DNA of 64,000 nt from Citrus sinensis (GCF_022201045.2 NC_068563.1:620001-684000); one strand, 5' to 3'; positions 12,621-24,344 are shown, numbered from the stretch's first letter. The notes: generated from the sequence alone by a model not told the origin. A program made the numbers and translations.

Positions 12621-13395
12621 GTTGCCAATGAACTTGTTGTCAGTTAAGTAGAATGCAAGGTAAATATTCGCAAAGCTAGTGACAGTTCCTTAAATTCAGC
12701 TTCTACATTGCAGGGATTCATTGAAAGAAAAAGTTTGTGATTGTTATTTACAGAAATGGCTGGCATATTTAGTTATATGTTTGATATCTACTCATCAATC
12801 TAGAGCAAATAAAGTGTCTTTTTTGGTTGCTGCCAAGAGGTTTAACAACATAAACCAAGGCCAGAAATTGGATGTCCAAACATAGTTTCATTTCAGTCCC
12901 AGCTGTGCAGTAAATAAATATCCATCTGAGTTCCAAACCTTTGGTAAACATAATTCCAGTGCACAATTGTGGTGAATATCATGCAAGTACCGCCTTTGAT
13001 GTTCCATAATTCTAGAGAAACCAACTGCAAATAGCCACCCTTCACATTTTTGTGCAGCTTTTGCTTTCAGCGTATTTCTTCCATAACAGAAAAATTAAAT
13101 TTGAAAGAAATGAAAGTCTTACCATGTTAGTTTAGCTTCAAAGTTCATCAGATCACTAAATTTAGTGATAGTTTATAATCAAAGCAAGTGCGCTATTTTA
13201 TGAACTTCATTACATACTGGTAGTAACAAGGAAAATAAAAATACTCGTTTGCCTCACGAAAAACAGCAGATGCAGGAACTTGAATTTGTATTAATGTAAA
13301 AGTGTATAAATTTTACAATACTATTCTGTAAGCTGTTTTCAAAGATCAAACCATGCTAAATTTTGCTTCCGAAGCTGCAAATCAGTGGTTGTTGA
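12621..13395. other. Intergenic between SAUR-1 and SAUR-2
   Basis: Holds the SAUR-1 promoter side and the SAUR-2 3' end. No coding capacity, repeat or mobile element stands out. Confidence 0.5.
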
Positions 13396-13821
13396 TTATA
13401 TTGCTCCTGATTGGAGATATGAAGATGGTAAACAGTGGCCAATGACACTCAAAGACAACAGTATCGCCTTCTCTACATCTTTTGCCACGTGCTTTTGAAT
13501 CAAAGAGACTACGTACTCCATGACTATTGCATCACATGGTAAAGTGATAGGTCCACTGCCTGGCATTCCAAACTCATCTTCTTCTATTCTAAAGAGCTCT
13601 CTTATGATGTTGTTTTCAAGATACTTTAATGGAATCACAAAGCGTATCTGATCAGTTGTGTACACAACAAAGTGACCCTTTTCAGCCGTTGATGATGTGC
13701 TGCAGCTCTCTGCATCAGCAGCTCCAGCAGTAGGTCTTGGCAATGAGATTCTTAGGCGTTTGCTTGCAGCCAGTTTCTGCCACTTCTTTGCCAATTTCAT
13801 TAGCTTCTTTGGAGTAATCAT
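13396..13821 (-). CDS. SAUR: SAUR-2, small auxin-up RNA protein (141 aa)
   Basis: Intronless. N-terminus MITPKKLMKLAKKWQKLA, a basic RISLPR patch, a serine-rich spacer, then the SAUR core KGHFVVYTTDQIRFVIPLKY, EDEFGMPGSGPITLPCD and a MEYVVSLI helix. This is the usual SAUR architecture and length. The family acts in auxin-driven cell expansion through PP2C.D inhibition. The ATG is the one in GATCATG shared with neighbouring copies. A TATA box lies about 115 bp upstream, the spacing kept across the cluster. One extra residue pair (IEEDEF) replaces the usual SEEEF. Coding sequence looks intact. Confidence 0.93.
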   Translation of the reverse strand: MITPKKLMKLAKKWQKLAASKRLRISLPRPTAGAADAESCSTSSTAEKGHFVVYTTDQIRFVIPLKYLENNIIRELFRIEEDEFGMPGSGPITLPCDAIVMEYVVSLIQKHVAKDVEKAILLSLSVIGHCLPSSYLQSGAI

Positions 13822-13889
13822 GTTTCCTATTGTTAACTAGAGGGATCTTGTGAGTGTTAAGAGACAGGGTATTGGATCTCAAGAACACT

Positions 13890-14460
13890 GAAATGCAATG
13901 AATTTCACCTGACAGAACGCTAAGGAAGTTGATACGTTATATAGTCACCAGGCTAGAGACAGTCCTTTAATGATGCTCTCTTTGAGGATATGGCATTTGA
14001 AAAACAAAACCACGTGATACCAGGGAGAAATTGATATCTAGGCCGACGCATGTTTGGTTAAGTGTAAAACTTGACACATGATGGTGGACCATAGCAGGAT
14101 GCCAATTTGATTTCTCCCTGCCAAGTGGGTCTAAAATTGGTGTTCGCTTAAATTCACAAGAAAAAGACTAAACCACATGAATGCAGATTGCAGGAGCAGG
14201 AGTATCATTGCATTTATAGTTTTCGAAACAAAGTAAACAAGGACATATGACCCCGCAAGATGCTTGTGATCTGCCTGACAGAATTTCTGTGGCTCAATAT
14301 AGCCTAATTGAAAGCGGTTCAGATTTCTTATTTGAAAAACAAATCATCATCCAAGAAACTTTATTGCTTCCTAAAGCTACAAGCTTCATACCAGCAAGTT
14401 TCTGCTGGCAGATAAAGTAGATGCAGACAACATGTGGGCTTAAGTATACTGATGTCTAAA
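13890..14460. repeat. SAUR flank block, ancestral copy (also at 17400-17448 plus 26636-27130, and inverted near 36960-37210)
   Basis: Shared landmarks: a stretch near 13898-13930 (TGACAGAACGCTAAGGAAG), TAGTCACCAGG, GGACCATAGCAGGATGCC, CAAGTGGGTCTAAAATTGG, AGATGCTTGTGATCTG and CAGCAAGTTTCTGCTGGCAG. The same landmarks appear in the same order at 17410-17448 then 26650-27100, and several appear reversed at 36990-37210. This is non-coding DNA between SAUR-2 and SAUR-3 that was copied with the genes. Confidence 0.75.
13935..13944 (-). promoter_or_regulatory. TATA box of SAUR-2
   Basis: The minus strand reads CTATATAACG about 115 bp upstream of the ATG, matching the spacing seen for the other SAUR genes in the window. 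Confidence 0.65.
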
Positions 14461-14630
14461 AGCAGCAAGAGTAATGCTAATATGCTTCTGTAGCAAACGA
14501 GTTTTATAGTTTACAATCTGATCAAACTTTGCATGTGGACCTGATCATGGAGTACATCGACACCTAGTTTCTACACAAAACACAATTTATATTTAAATCT
14601 AGTGAATATTTACAAAAGGATTCTGCTTCA

Positions 14631-15041
14631 TTAAGGAGTAGAAATGAATAGTTGCTGCTCTGTTTGCTCTTCATGGAAAAGTGATTGTGATGAGTCGCAA
14701 CTGGTGACAACAGACATTAGCAAAAAAATTTCTACATGTTTATCACCACCACGCTGTAGAAACAAGATTACGTACTCCATAAAGGATGCATCACATGGCA
14801 ATGTGATAGGCCCATCGATCTGCAACCCAAACTCCTCCTCAGACAACTTCAATAGTTCTCTGAAAATCCTTTTACTAAGGTACTCCAAAGGAATCAAGAA
14901 TCGGGCTTGATCAGTCGTATAGACAACGAAATGGCCCTTATAAGCAAGCTGTGCTGTACCATTCACAAGTCCTGCTTCATTGTTAGGTAGTGAAATTCCC
15001 TTCCTTTTGATGACAGCAAAAATTTCCCATTTGCTTGCCAT
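14631..15041 (-). CDS. SAUR: SAUR-3, start codon lost; probable N-terminally shortened SAUR (136 aa) or young pseudogene
   Basis: The SAUR core is complete (KGHFVVYTTDQARFLIPLEY, SEEEFGLQIDGPITLPCD, MEYVILFLQRG). The usual start is missing: where the paralogues read ATGATC, this copy reads GTGATC (codon at 15066-15068), followed by SSKKLF in frame. The frame stays open upstream to an ATG at 15161, which would give 176 aa. However, the TATA box (15163-15172) abuts that ATG, so transcripts should begin downstream of it. The first ATG expected in the mRNA is then at 15041 (MASKWEIF), which removes the first nine residues. I therefore annotate 14631-15041. Function is uncertain. The C-terminus (HEEQTEQQLFISTP) is unlike the other copies and shared in part with the inverted pseudogene at 35.97-36.69 kb. 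Confidence 0.7.
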   Translation of the reverse strand: MASKWEIFAVIKRKGISLPNNEAGLVNGTAQLAYKGHFVVYTTDQARFLIPLEYLSKRIFRELLKLSEEEFGLQIDGPITLPCDASFMEYVILFLQRGGDKHVEIFLLMSVVTSCDSSQSLFHEEQTEQQLFISTP

Positions 15042-15162
15042 CTTGAAGAGTTTCTTGGAACTGATCACGGTGTATAGAAAACTCTGAATAATAACTAATT
15101 GAAACTTGAAAGCCGGATTTTTGTTTTGACTGGGATGCAATGGAAGTGGGTTGGTAATCATT

Positions 15163-15172
15163 ATTTATAACA
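15163..15172 (-). promoter_or_regulatory. TATA box of SAUR-3
   Basis: The minus strand reads TTATAAATAA and runs directly into an in-frame ATG at 15161. It lies about 95-105 bp upstream of the position where the paralogues have their ATG, the usual cluster spacing. Confidence 0.65.
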
Positions 15173-16220
15173 CTAAGGCCTGAATACATTTCATCTTTTG
15201 GAGTTTTATCCAAGAAATTAGTTCAACCAAATAACCAAGTAATTTGTCTTGTGGCCAAAAAGGAAACGTAATTTTTGACTCATGGCCGCCCTCAGAATTC
15301 TTTGGTCTAATGAAATTTCCAAAGTTTTAGCATCTTCATGTAATTCACAAAGTACAACATTACTAAGAAACAAGAAAAAGGAAACAACAAAACTCCCTAG
15401 TCCCTAGTGATATGATAACTGGAAGTTGTTATGTCCTTTAACAGCCTATAAACCTCGAATACAACTACAAGAACAGTAAAGATTAGAATCTAGATCATTA
15501 GGATTAAGAGTATGGTTACATACATAATACATCTCCATGCCTTGCTAGCAAACAAACATAAAGGTCAATAATTCTAGTTTACTGAAAGTGCTTCCTAGAG
15601 TTCACGAATTAATTTTTTTAATCAAGGAATTAACATAGCATGTTTCTTGTGAACTAAGTTCAGCAACATGGAGAACATGTAAATTTTGCCACAGCTTTCC
15701 AGTTTTCCCACATATTTGTTGTAGAATTGGCATTACTTAATCTTTTCTGCTTTATTTCGTAGGAGAGTTTTCTGATTCCGAGTACAAGAGACTCCATTCA
15801 AAGCAGATTGTGGCTTGAATCATCGATAACTTCATTGAGTTAAGGCCTGGTGACAAATGTAAAGGATAGTACAGGAGCCTTTACCACTCCGTACAGAACA
15901 AATAATAAGCTGACGGACTTTATCAGATAATCCTTCATCAAATCTGTTAATATTGCGCCGACTAGATAGTGATTTTCAGAATAAATCTTGCATCAGACTT
16001 TGCAAAAGTAAAAAAAATTCAGCAGTGAGTGGATGACTTCTGTTGTTAAATCTTGATGACTGACCAAATATCATTATTTAGACGAATTCTATGTCCTTTA
16101 TAGATAGATTCAGCCATTCATTTGGAGACAGAAATTAGGAATGAAACCGAATTTTCATTTGATGTTTACAAAACTGAAGAAAGTATAGTACATCAAAACT
16201 GGAAAATGTATACATCAGAT
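15173..16220. other. Intergenic with SAUR downstream-flank repeat
   Basis: 15360-15610 (AAACCTCGAATACAACTAC, ATGCCTTGCTAGCAAACA, AATTCTAGTTTA) matches 28965-29060, 37430-37640 and 39530-39760. It is the downstream flank copied with each SAUR unit. Nearer 16220 is the 3' untranslated region of SAUR-4. No other gene seen. Confidence 0.65.
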
Positions 16221-16649
16221 CTAATAGCTGTATATAAGTGTCTGTTGATGCCTTTGTCCAAGCGCAAGAGAAGATGAAGCTGAGAAATAGCAAGTTGGCA
16301 GAGAAGTAAGCAAAGCTTTCCCTAGATCCTCCGGGATGCATCCTTTAACCAATGTCATTACATAATTCAAGAAAGTACTATCACATGGCAGAGTGATAGG
16401 TCCATTTGATGGAAGTCCAAATTCCTCTTCAGACATTCTTAAGAGCTCTATGAAGACATTTCTGCTGAGATATTCCAATGGAACTGTGAATCTCATGTTA
16501 TCGGTTGTGTAGACTACAAAATGGCCCTTATTGGCAACTGATGAGTTCTGCGCAGCTGCCCTTCTTGGGAAGGAAATTCTCTTCCGCTTCATTGCAGCCA
16601 TTTTCTGCCACTTTCTAGCTAATTGAATCAGCCTTTTTGAGTTGGTCAT
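16221..16649 (-). CDS. SAUR: SAUR-4, small auxin-up RNA protein (142 aa)
   Basis: Member of the five-gene close subgroup. N-terminus MTNSKRLIQLARKWQKMA, basic RKRISFPRR patch, SAUR core from KGHFVVYT (residues about 41-48) to FGLPSNGPITLPCD (about 77-90), and the subgroup C-terminal tail ending HQQTLIYSY. Two ATGs are adjacent (16652 and 16649); the second aligns with the start in the paralogues. An upstream in-frame ATG at 16715 is in the 5' leader and unlikely to be used. Core promoter: TATA at 16761-16768, shared box at 16811-16846, TGTCTC at 17139. Coding sequence intact. The role in auxin-induced cell expansion is from the family. Confidence 0.94.
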   Translation of the reverse strand: MTNSKRLIQLARKWQKMAAMKRKRISFPRRAAAQNSSVANKGHFVVYTTDNMRFTVPLEYLSRNVFIELLRMSEEEFGLPSNGPITLPCDSTFLNYVMTLVKGCIPEDLGKALLTSLPTCYFSASSSLALGQRHQQTLIYSY

Positions 16650-16760
16650 CATTGTATAATGAAGATTTTTTAAAGAAGTGAAACTAGAAGCTGGTTGGAT
16701 GGAATTTCTTGACAAGAAGATAATTGTTTGTTGTGCAGAAGCAATGAGGGTTTAGTCATA

Positions 16761-16846
16761 TATTTATAGATGAGGAAAGACAGCATCATATGCCTGTGTT
16801 GGATAGATGGGATCGATGGCCATATGATCAACGAAGCAAAGAGATC
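16761..16846 (-). promoter_or_regulatory. SAUR-4 core promoter: TATA box and shared CATATG box
   Basis: TATA at 16761-16768 (minus strand TATAAATA), 112 bp before the ATG. Upstream, 16811-16846 holds the block GATCGATGGCCATATGATCA (plus-strand reading) followed by ACGAAGCAAAG. It is shared with the other four close paralogues, where the centre is usually CATGTG. Confidence 0.7.
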
Positions 16847-17039
16847 ATTGGGCTTGTGTTTGTGTTTAGTTTCTGTGAAGAATCAAATATTAAAAGGTAG
16901 GCCATTGTCACTAGCTAGTTAGTTGAGCAATTGTCTTCTTCTGCCAGTTTTATGCAAGGACAGTATTGGCCTACTCAATACTCAATATTTCTATGACAGA
17001 AAGTTAACATCAAGTCTGTTTTGGCTAATCAGGAAAACA

Positions 17040-17290
17040 AAATAAACCACCAGCCTTAGTTAGCTATAAACAAGGTTGTTAAATCACTGAAATTATTCTT
17101 GTTTTCTACAAATTAAGAATCTTTTCAGTTTTATAGTATGTCTCATTATCACTTGCTTAGTAGTTTACCACGTCTGGCAACGGTCTTAGGCATGTTCAAA
17201 AATTTAGTGTGCTTCCATAAGACTGCATAACTGTTTGTCTTTTTCTGAGGTCAACATCTCTGGATCTTTATATGTTGGAATAACCTATAA
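17040..17290 (-). promoter_or_regulatory. SAUR-4 distal upstream block with TGTCTC auxin-response core
   Basis: Repeated upstream of several SAUR copies (28550-28760, 29090-29290, 34210-34460, 38910-39040, 41040-41280). It includes TGTCTC at 17139-17144, the core word bound by auxin response factors, 490 bp before the ATG. Conservation could reflect common descent rather than function. Confidence 0.5.
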
Positions 17291-17448
17291 GGTGAGAATC
17301 TTGTCAAAATAAACTGTGAAGAGAGTACTGAGTTTGCATGAATGTAATCACTGCATTCATGAAAATGCAAAATTCAAAGGCCAAAATAAATTTAAAATGC
17401 TACAAAAATGAGATGAATTCACTTGACAGAAGGCTAAGGATGTGAATT

Positions 17449-17571
17449 TGTAACGCCCCGAGTTTAAGTGGGCCCTTGTAGATATTTTCTTTATTATAAT
17501 TAACGATTGATGAATCGGATGCTCTCGTAATATCTCGGTTCCCAGCGGCCTTGGGGAGCCAAGGTGTTACG
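17449..17571 (+). repeat. Left LTR of the old short-LTR element
   Basis: Begins TGTAACGCCCCG and ends AAGGTGTTACG, immediately before the primer-binding-like sequence. Diverged partner at 26528-26635. Confidence 0.65.
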
Positions 17572-17850
17572 GATGGTACCAGAGCAAAGATTACAAGATT
17601 CTATAGACTCTTTATTATTGATGGTCATAGGTAGAAAATAAAGCCCCTGTCGGTCTATTGACGTTAAAGTTGGGTTTGAGGTCTACAGCCTCATAATTGT
17701 TAATTATTTGTCTTTGATGATCTAAAGTGAAGCTTGTTTAGATAAGAGTATTGGTAACCTCAGAATTTATAGAGAATTATGCTGACGGAGGGTTGTTGTG
17801 AAATTTTGACATACATACGAATTTTGAATCTAGATTTTTGATATGTTAAT

Positions 17851-18561
17851 TGTTGATGCGAGATTCTGGTTGTCCTCGTTCTACGACCAGGATCTCTGCT
17901 CGATCAACTTCACCACGACCAGGAGGTCTCCTCGTAAGGCTTCTTCTCCAGAGGTTCCTGCGCACACAGACAAGTCAGAGTACGCCGGTTGTTTTCCCGG
18001 CGCAAACCCTCCGACGCTCAAGTCAGATATGAAGGTTCGGGGAACGCCTACCACAGATCTTATGGCTTTTTTCGTTAGCTCCCTTCTAATCTAAAAAATG
18101 CTAACCATTTTACCTTCGTTGGCTACCTTTTTATAGGCTTCCTCTGAATCTCAGTTTTCCGCAGTCTACGTCCGTTATCCTTTCACCTCTCGAACGTGGA
18201 TTCCCCATTTCCGTAGTCATGGGTGGTTGCGTGGCCTTCGTGCCTAGATTCTCGGGCTGGAGAGCATGCCTCGCCAACTGTCGTTGACCGGGTCTCCTCG
18301 AATCAACCCTTAGCAAGAATACAGCAGGAATGGCTTTATGCTTCTTGCAGGAAATTGGCCTCGCGGATGACGTGCTTCCTGGTGACTTCCTGGTCGAGGT
18401 GACCAATAACATCCTGGTCGAGGTGATGTGCTCGAGGTCACCACATATTATTCTGGTCGAGATGATCTGCTCAACCATTTGCTCACTTTTACTTTGAAGA
18501 GAGCACGATAATGTATGAGCAAACACCTTTATCTTGGTCACCCTATTTCATTCCCTAAACA
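17851..18561 (-). repeat. 3' LTR of the Tat-like Gypsy element
   Basis: 711 bp, TGTTGATGCG...CCCTAAACA, about 99% identical to 24368-25078. The polypurine tract (minus-strand AAACTGGGGGACTGG) sits at 18562-18576. Confidence 0.95.
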
Positions 18562-18589
18562 CCAGTCCCCCAGTTTCTAGTGTTGAGAG

Positions 18590-20380
18590 TGAAACGAATC
18601 AAGACTGGAAACTTTAGTGGTCTGCTCTGTCTCGCCATAAACAGGCTTTGAGACTTGGTGAGCCTTTGCATGCCTTAGTAAATTCTTCAATGCTTGGGAT
18701 TCTGCTCGCCTTCTCGTGGTCGAGCAAATCCTGGCACGCTCGGCTTCTGGTCTCGCCATAAGACATGCTTTGAGACTTGGTGAGCCTTTGCATGCCTTAG
18801 TAAATTCTTCAATGCTTGGGATTCTGCTCGCCTTCGCGTGGTCGAGCAGATCCTGGCACGCTTGGCTTCTGGTCTCGCCATAAGACAGGCTTTGAGACTT
18901 GGTGAGCCTTTGCATGCCTTAGTAAATTCTTCAATGCTTGGGATTCTGCTCGCCTTCTCGTGGTCGAGCAGATCTTGGCACGCTTGGCTTCTGGTCTCGC
19001 CATAAGACAGGCTTTGAGACTTGGTGAGCCTTTGCATGCCTTAGTAAATTCTTCAATGCTTGGGATTCTGCTCGCCTTCTCGTGGTCGAGCAGATCCTGG
19101 CACGCTTGGCTTCTGGTCTCGCCATAAGACAGGCTTTGAGACTTGGTGAGCCTTTGCATGCCTTAGTAAATTCTTCAATGCTTGGGATTCTGCTCGCCTT
19201 CTCGTGGTCGAGCAGATCCTGGCACGCTTGGCTTCTGGTCTCGCCATAAGACAGGCTTTGAAACTTTGGTGAGCCTTTGCATGCCTTAGGAATTTTTACA
19301 ACGTTTGGGAGTCTGCTCGCCTTCACTTGGTCGAGCAGATCCTAGCACGCTTGGCTTCTGGTCTCGCCATAAGACAGGCTTTGAGACTTGGTGAGCCTTT
19401 GCATGCCTTAGTAAATTCTTCAATGCTTGGGATTCTGCTCGCCTTCTCGTGGTCGAGCAGATCCTGGCACGCTTGGCTTCTGGTCTCGCCATAAGACAGG
19501 CTTTGAGACTTAGTGAGCCTTTGCATGCCTTTGGTTCTTCAAGGATTGGGATTCTGCTCGCCTTCTCGTGGTCGAGTAGACCCTGGCACGCTTGGCTTCT
19601 GTCTCGCCATAAAACAGGCTTTGAGACTTTGATGAGCCTTTGCATGCCTTTGGTTCTTCAAGGATTGGGATTCTGCTCGCCTTCTCGTGGTCGAGCAGAC
19701 CCTGGCACGCTTGGCTTCTGTCTCGCCATAAAATAGGCTTTGAGACTTTGATGAGCCTTTGCATGCCTTTGATTCTTCGAGGATTGGGATTCTGCTCGCC
19801 TTCTCGTGGTCGAGCAGACCCTGGCACGCTTGGCTTCTATCTCGCCATAAAACAGGCTTTGAGACTTTGATGAGCCTTTGCATGCCTTTGATTCTTTGAG
19901 GATTGGGATTATGCTCGCCTTCTCGTGGTCGAGCAGACCCTGGCACGCTTGGCTTCTGTCTCGCCATAAAACAGGCTTTGAGACTTTGATGAGCCTTTGC
20001 ATGCCTTTGGTTCTTCAAGGATTGGGATTCTGCTCGCCTTCTCGTGGTCGAGCAGACCCTGGCACGTTTGGCTTCTGTCTCGCCATAAAACAGGCTTTGA
20101 GACTTTGATGAGACTTTGATGAGCCTTTGCATGCCTTTGATTCTTCAAGGATTGGGATTCTGCTCGCCTTCTCGTGGTCGAGCAGACCCTGGCACGCTTG
20201 GCTTCTGTCTCGCCATAAAACAGGCTTTGAGACTTTGATGAGCCTTTGCATGCCTTTGATTCTTCGAGGATTGGGATTTTGCTCGCCTTCTCGTGGTCGA
20301 GCAGACCCTGGCACGCTTGGCTTCTGTCTCGCCATAAAACAGGCTTTGAGACTTTGATGAGCCTTTGCATGCCTTTGGAA
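18590..20380. repeat. Tandem array of 15 units (about 122 and 119 bp) in the 3' untranslated part of the Tat-like element
   Basis: The word GAGCCTTTGCATGCC occurs 15 times at regular spacing. The first eight or so units are about 122 bp and carry TTAGTAAATTCTTCAATGC. The later ones are about 119 bp and carry TTTGGTTCTTCAAGGATTG or a near variant. Nearly every unit contains the inverted repeat TCTGCTCG...CGAGCAGA around a 12-base loop. Tandem arrays in the 3' untranslated region of Tat-lineage elements are known and can seed satellite DNA. Long open frames on both strands here are a by-product of the repetition. Confidence 0.95.
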
Positions 20381-23300
20381 ATTTTCACAGTTTCAAGCGA
20401 ATGAAATTCCTCGACGTTCCATTAATGGCAGGATTCAACTTACATGAAATTGTTTGGACATAAAGCGTAAAAGATAAACGATAATGAACATGAACATAAA
20501 TAGCTTTCAAATGTGAACAAGTCTTACTGGAAGTATTTTCGGAGGTGTGCTGCGTTCCATGGGCGTTTCACCTCGTGGCCGTCCGTGCGAACCAGCTTGT
20601 TAGCTCCGGGTCCCACTATCTGCTTGACTCTATATGGTCATTCCCAATTCGGTCCCAGCACTCCTTGAGTCGAATCTTTGGTGCTCTGATTCACTCTTCT
20701 CAGTACCCAGTCTCCGACCCTGAATTGTCGTACATTCACCTTCTGGTTATAATAGCGAGCAACCCTTTGCTGGTAAACGGCTGATCGACCAGCTGCTTGC
20801 TCCCTCTTCTCCGTTAGCAGATCAAGATTCAAACACATCTGCTCGTCGTTCTCCTGCTCATTGAAATGGTCTGTCCGGTGCGTGGTCGTTCCTATCTCAG
20901 CTGGTACGACCGCTTCATGTCCGAAAGCCAGGGCGAACGGTGTCTCCCCAGTTGCTGTTTTGTGGGTTGTCCTGTATGCCCATAGGACACCTGACAGCTC
21001 ATCAACCCATGTACCCTTTTTTGCTCCAAGCCTGGTTTTCAAAAGTCTCTTGATGGTCTTGTTGGCTGCTTCTACTTGTCCATTCGATTGAGGGTGAGCA
21101 GGCGAGCAATACTTCAGCTCTATCCCGAGGTTCTGGCAGAAATCCCTGAAGCTGTGATTATCGAACTGCCTGCCATTATCCGTTACCAAGGCATAAGGGA
21201 TCCCGTATCGACAGACCAGGTTTCTCCACACAAAGTCTGTCGTTTTCTTCTCTGTAATCCTGCTAAGGGCTTCGACCTCTATCCACTTCGTGAAGTAATC
21301 TATAGCAACTATTGCATGTGTTGCTGCTCCTCGTCCCTTTGGCAGCGGGCCGATCAGATCAATTCCCTATTGAGCAAATGGCCAAGGGGAGGCCATAGAG
21401 GTGAGCTTCTCTGGTGGTTGGTTGGGGAAACTTGCAAAACTCTGGCAGCTTACACAGCTCCTGGTCTTCTCCTGTGCATCCTGGTGCATTTTCGGCCAGA
21501 AATATCCCTGCCTTAGAATCTTGTGGGCCAGGGATCTCCCACCAGAATGATTCCCGCAAATTCCTTCATGTACTTCTCTCAGTACGTAATCCGCGTCGTC
21601 CTCATCCAAACATCGAAGGAAAGGTAGTGTATATCCTCGCCGATACAGTATCCCATCAATCATCGTGTATCTCGAGGCCTGGGCTCTAATCTTCCGAGCT
21701 CGCAGCTTATCTGGTGGTAATACCCCGTCTCTAAGGTATGAAACTATCGGGTCCATCCACGAGCATTTTTGTTCTATCCGCAGCACCCCCGAATTCGGCT
21801 CGATGCTCGGGCTGGACTTCACCTCCAGAGGGATCGACTTTGGCATTTTTGGGTCTGCTACCGCTGCCATCTTGGCCAGAATATCTGCTCGACTATTCTG
21901 CTCCCTTGGAATTTGTACTACCTCCACCGCTTTGAATTTTTCCATCATCTGCCTGACTATCTTCAAGTACTGCTCCATCTTCTCCTCTCTTGGTTGGAAT
22001 CTTTCACTGACATGATTCGCAACCAGCTGGGAATCAGTTCTGATCTTCACTCTATCTGCTCTCACGGCCTTAGCCAGTTCCAATCCTGCTATCAAGGCTT
22101 CATACTCTGCTTGGTTATTTGTTGCTGCGAATTCTAACTTTACAGCATAAGAGATCTCCTCCCCCTCCGGGCCTTCCAATACAATCCATGCTCCTAATCC
22201 CTGCTCCCCTGATGACCCATCTACAGACATTTGCCATACTTGAGCTTCGCCACTGTCTGCAACTACATCTTGTTGGTCTAAACATACTTCAGGCTCTGTG
22301 AATTCTGCTACGAAATCGGCCATTGCCTGAGCCCTCATCGCTGCTCGGGGTTTGTAGTCTATGTCGAACTCGCTCAGCTCTATAGCCCACTTGACGAGCC
22401 GACCAGAAGCATCGGGCTTGTGCAGAGTTTGACGTAATGGCTGGTTTGTTATAACCGAGACTGGGAATGCCTGAAAATATGGCCTCAACTTCCGAGCAGC
22501 AACCACAAGGGCAAGTGCCCATTTCTCCAACGGTGGGTACCTGGTCTCAGCGTCGATCAGGGCCTTGCTGGTGTAGTATATTAGATACTGAACTCCTTCT
22601 TCCTCTCTCACCAGAACAGAACTGGCGGCCCGATCCGATACCGCCAGATACAAAAATAACTTGTCCCCATCCCTCGGTGTGGATAGCAGAGGGGCTTGCT
22701 GTAAATACTGCTTCAAGTTCTGAAAGGCTTCCTCGCATTCCGGGGTCCACTCTGTTTTCTTTCCCCTCCTTATCACTTGAAAGAATGGTTGACACTTATC
22801 TGTAGCCTTGGATATGAATCGGCTCAATGCCGCCAATCTCCCCGTAAGGCTTTGTATTTCCTTCAGGCTACGAGGAGACCTCATCTGCACGATCGCCTGG
22901 ATCTTCTCGGGATTTGCTTCGATCCCCCAATGACTCACCATGAATCCACAAGAGCAGCAACCACAAGGGCAAGTGCCCGTTTCTCCAACGGTGGGTACCT
23001 GGTCTCAGCGTCGAGCAGGGCCTTACTGGTGTAGTATATTGGATACTGAACTCCTTCTTCCTCTCTCACCAGAACAGAACTGGCGGCCCGATCCGATACC
23101 GCCAGATACAAAAATAACTTGTCCCCATCCCTCGGTGTGGATAGCAGAGGGGCTTGCTGTAAATACTGCTTCAAGTTCTGAAAGGCTTCCTCGCATTCCG
23201 GGGTCCACTCTGTTTTCTTTCCCCTCCTTATCACTTGAAAGAATGGTTGACACTTATCTGTAGCCTTGGATATGAATCGGCTCAATGCCGCCAATCTCCC

Positions 23301-24344
23301 CGTAAGGCTTTGTATTTCCTTCAGGCTACGAGGAGACCTCATCTGCACGATCGCCTGGATCTTTTCGGGATTTGCTTCGATCCCCCAATGACTCACCATG
23401 AATCCAATGAACTTCCCCGACTTGACCCCAAAAGTACATTTCTCCGGGTTGAGCTTCATCTTATACCTCCTCAAAAGCTCGAATGTCTCCTCGAGGTGTC
23501 TGACATGTTCCTTCGGGATTTTGGACTTGGTGATCATGTCATCCACGTACACCTCCATGGTTTTCCCAATCAACGGCTTAAAGACTTTGTTCACCAGCCT
23601 CTGATAGGTGACCCCAGCATTTTTGAGACCAAATGGCATTACCCTATAACAGAACAAACCCTGGTTAGTGATGAAAGCCGTGCTCTCCTCGTCCTGCTCG
23701 TACATGGGGATCTGGTTGTATCCCGAGAACGCGTCCATGAAGCTAAGCAGAGCGTGTCCAGCCGTTGAATCTACTAGCTGATTGATCTTTGGTAAAGGGA
23801 AGCTGTCCTTTGGGCACGCCTTATTGAGGTCTGTGAAATCCACACACATCCTCCACTTGCCATTCGCTTTCTTTACCAACACCACATTCGATATCCATTC
23901 AGGGTAATTGACTTCCCGAATGAACCCTGCTCTCAAGAGCTTCTCCACCTCGCCATTTATAGCCTCATACCTCTCCTGGTTGAAGCACCTCCTCTTCTGC
24001 CTTACTGCCCGAGCACCTTTCTTTATTGCCAGCTTATGACATGCTACCTCAGGGTCAATCCCTGGCATGTCTTCATGTGTCCAAGCAAACACATCTGCAT
24101 GAGCCTGTAAGCATTTCACCAACTTCTGCTTTTGCTCTCCCTTAAGTCTCGACCCGATTCTGATTGTCTTTCCCGGATTCTCTGGTCCCAGGCTTACAGT
24201 TTCCAGATCCTCTACAGGTTCTTGTCTGCCATTCTTGTTTTCCACTCGGGTATCGAGGGATGTTATCTGCATTGCTTCCCCTGTTTCCATCGCTTTTCAC
24301 TTGCTTTACTCCCCTTCTTGCTATCAACAGAAGCTTTTTGATCA

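Noticed and set aside
18590-20380. CRISPR-like regular array
   Set aside because: Units are contiguous with no unique spacers, in a eukaryotic retrotransposon; it is a minisatellite.
18577-20388. Long open frames of 60-197 codons on both strands
   Set aside because: They repeat with the 119/122-bp units and occur in several frames at once; they follow from the tandem array, not from a gene.
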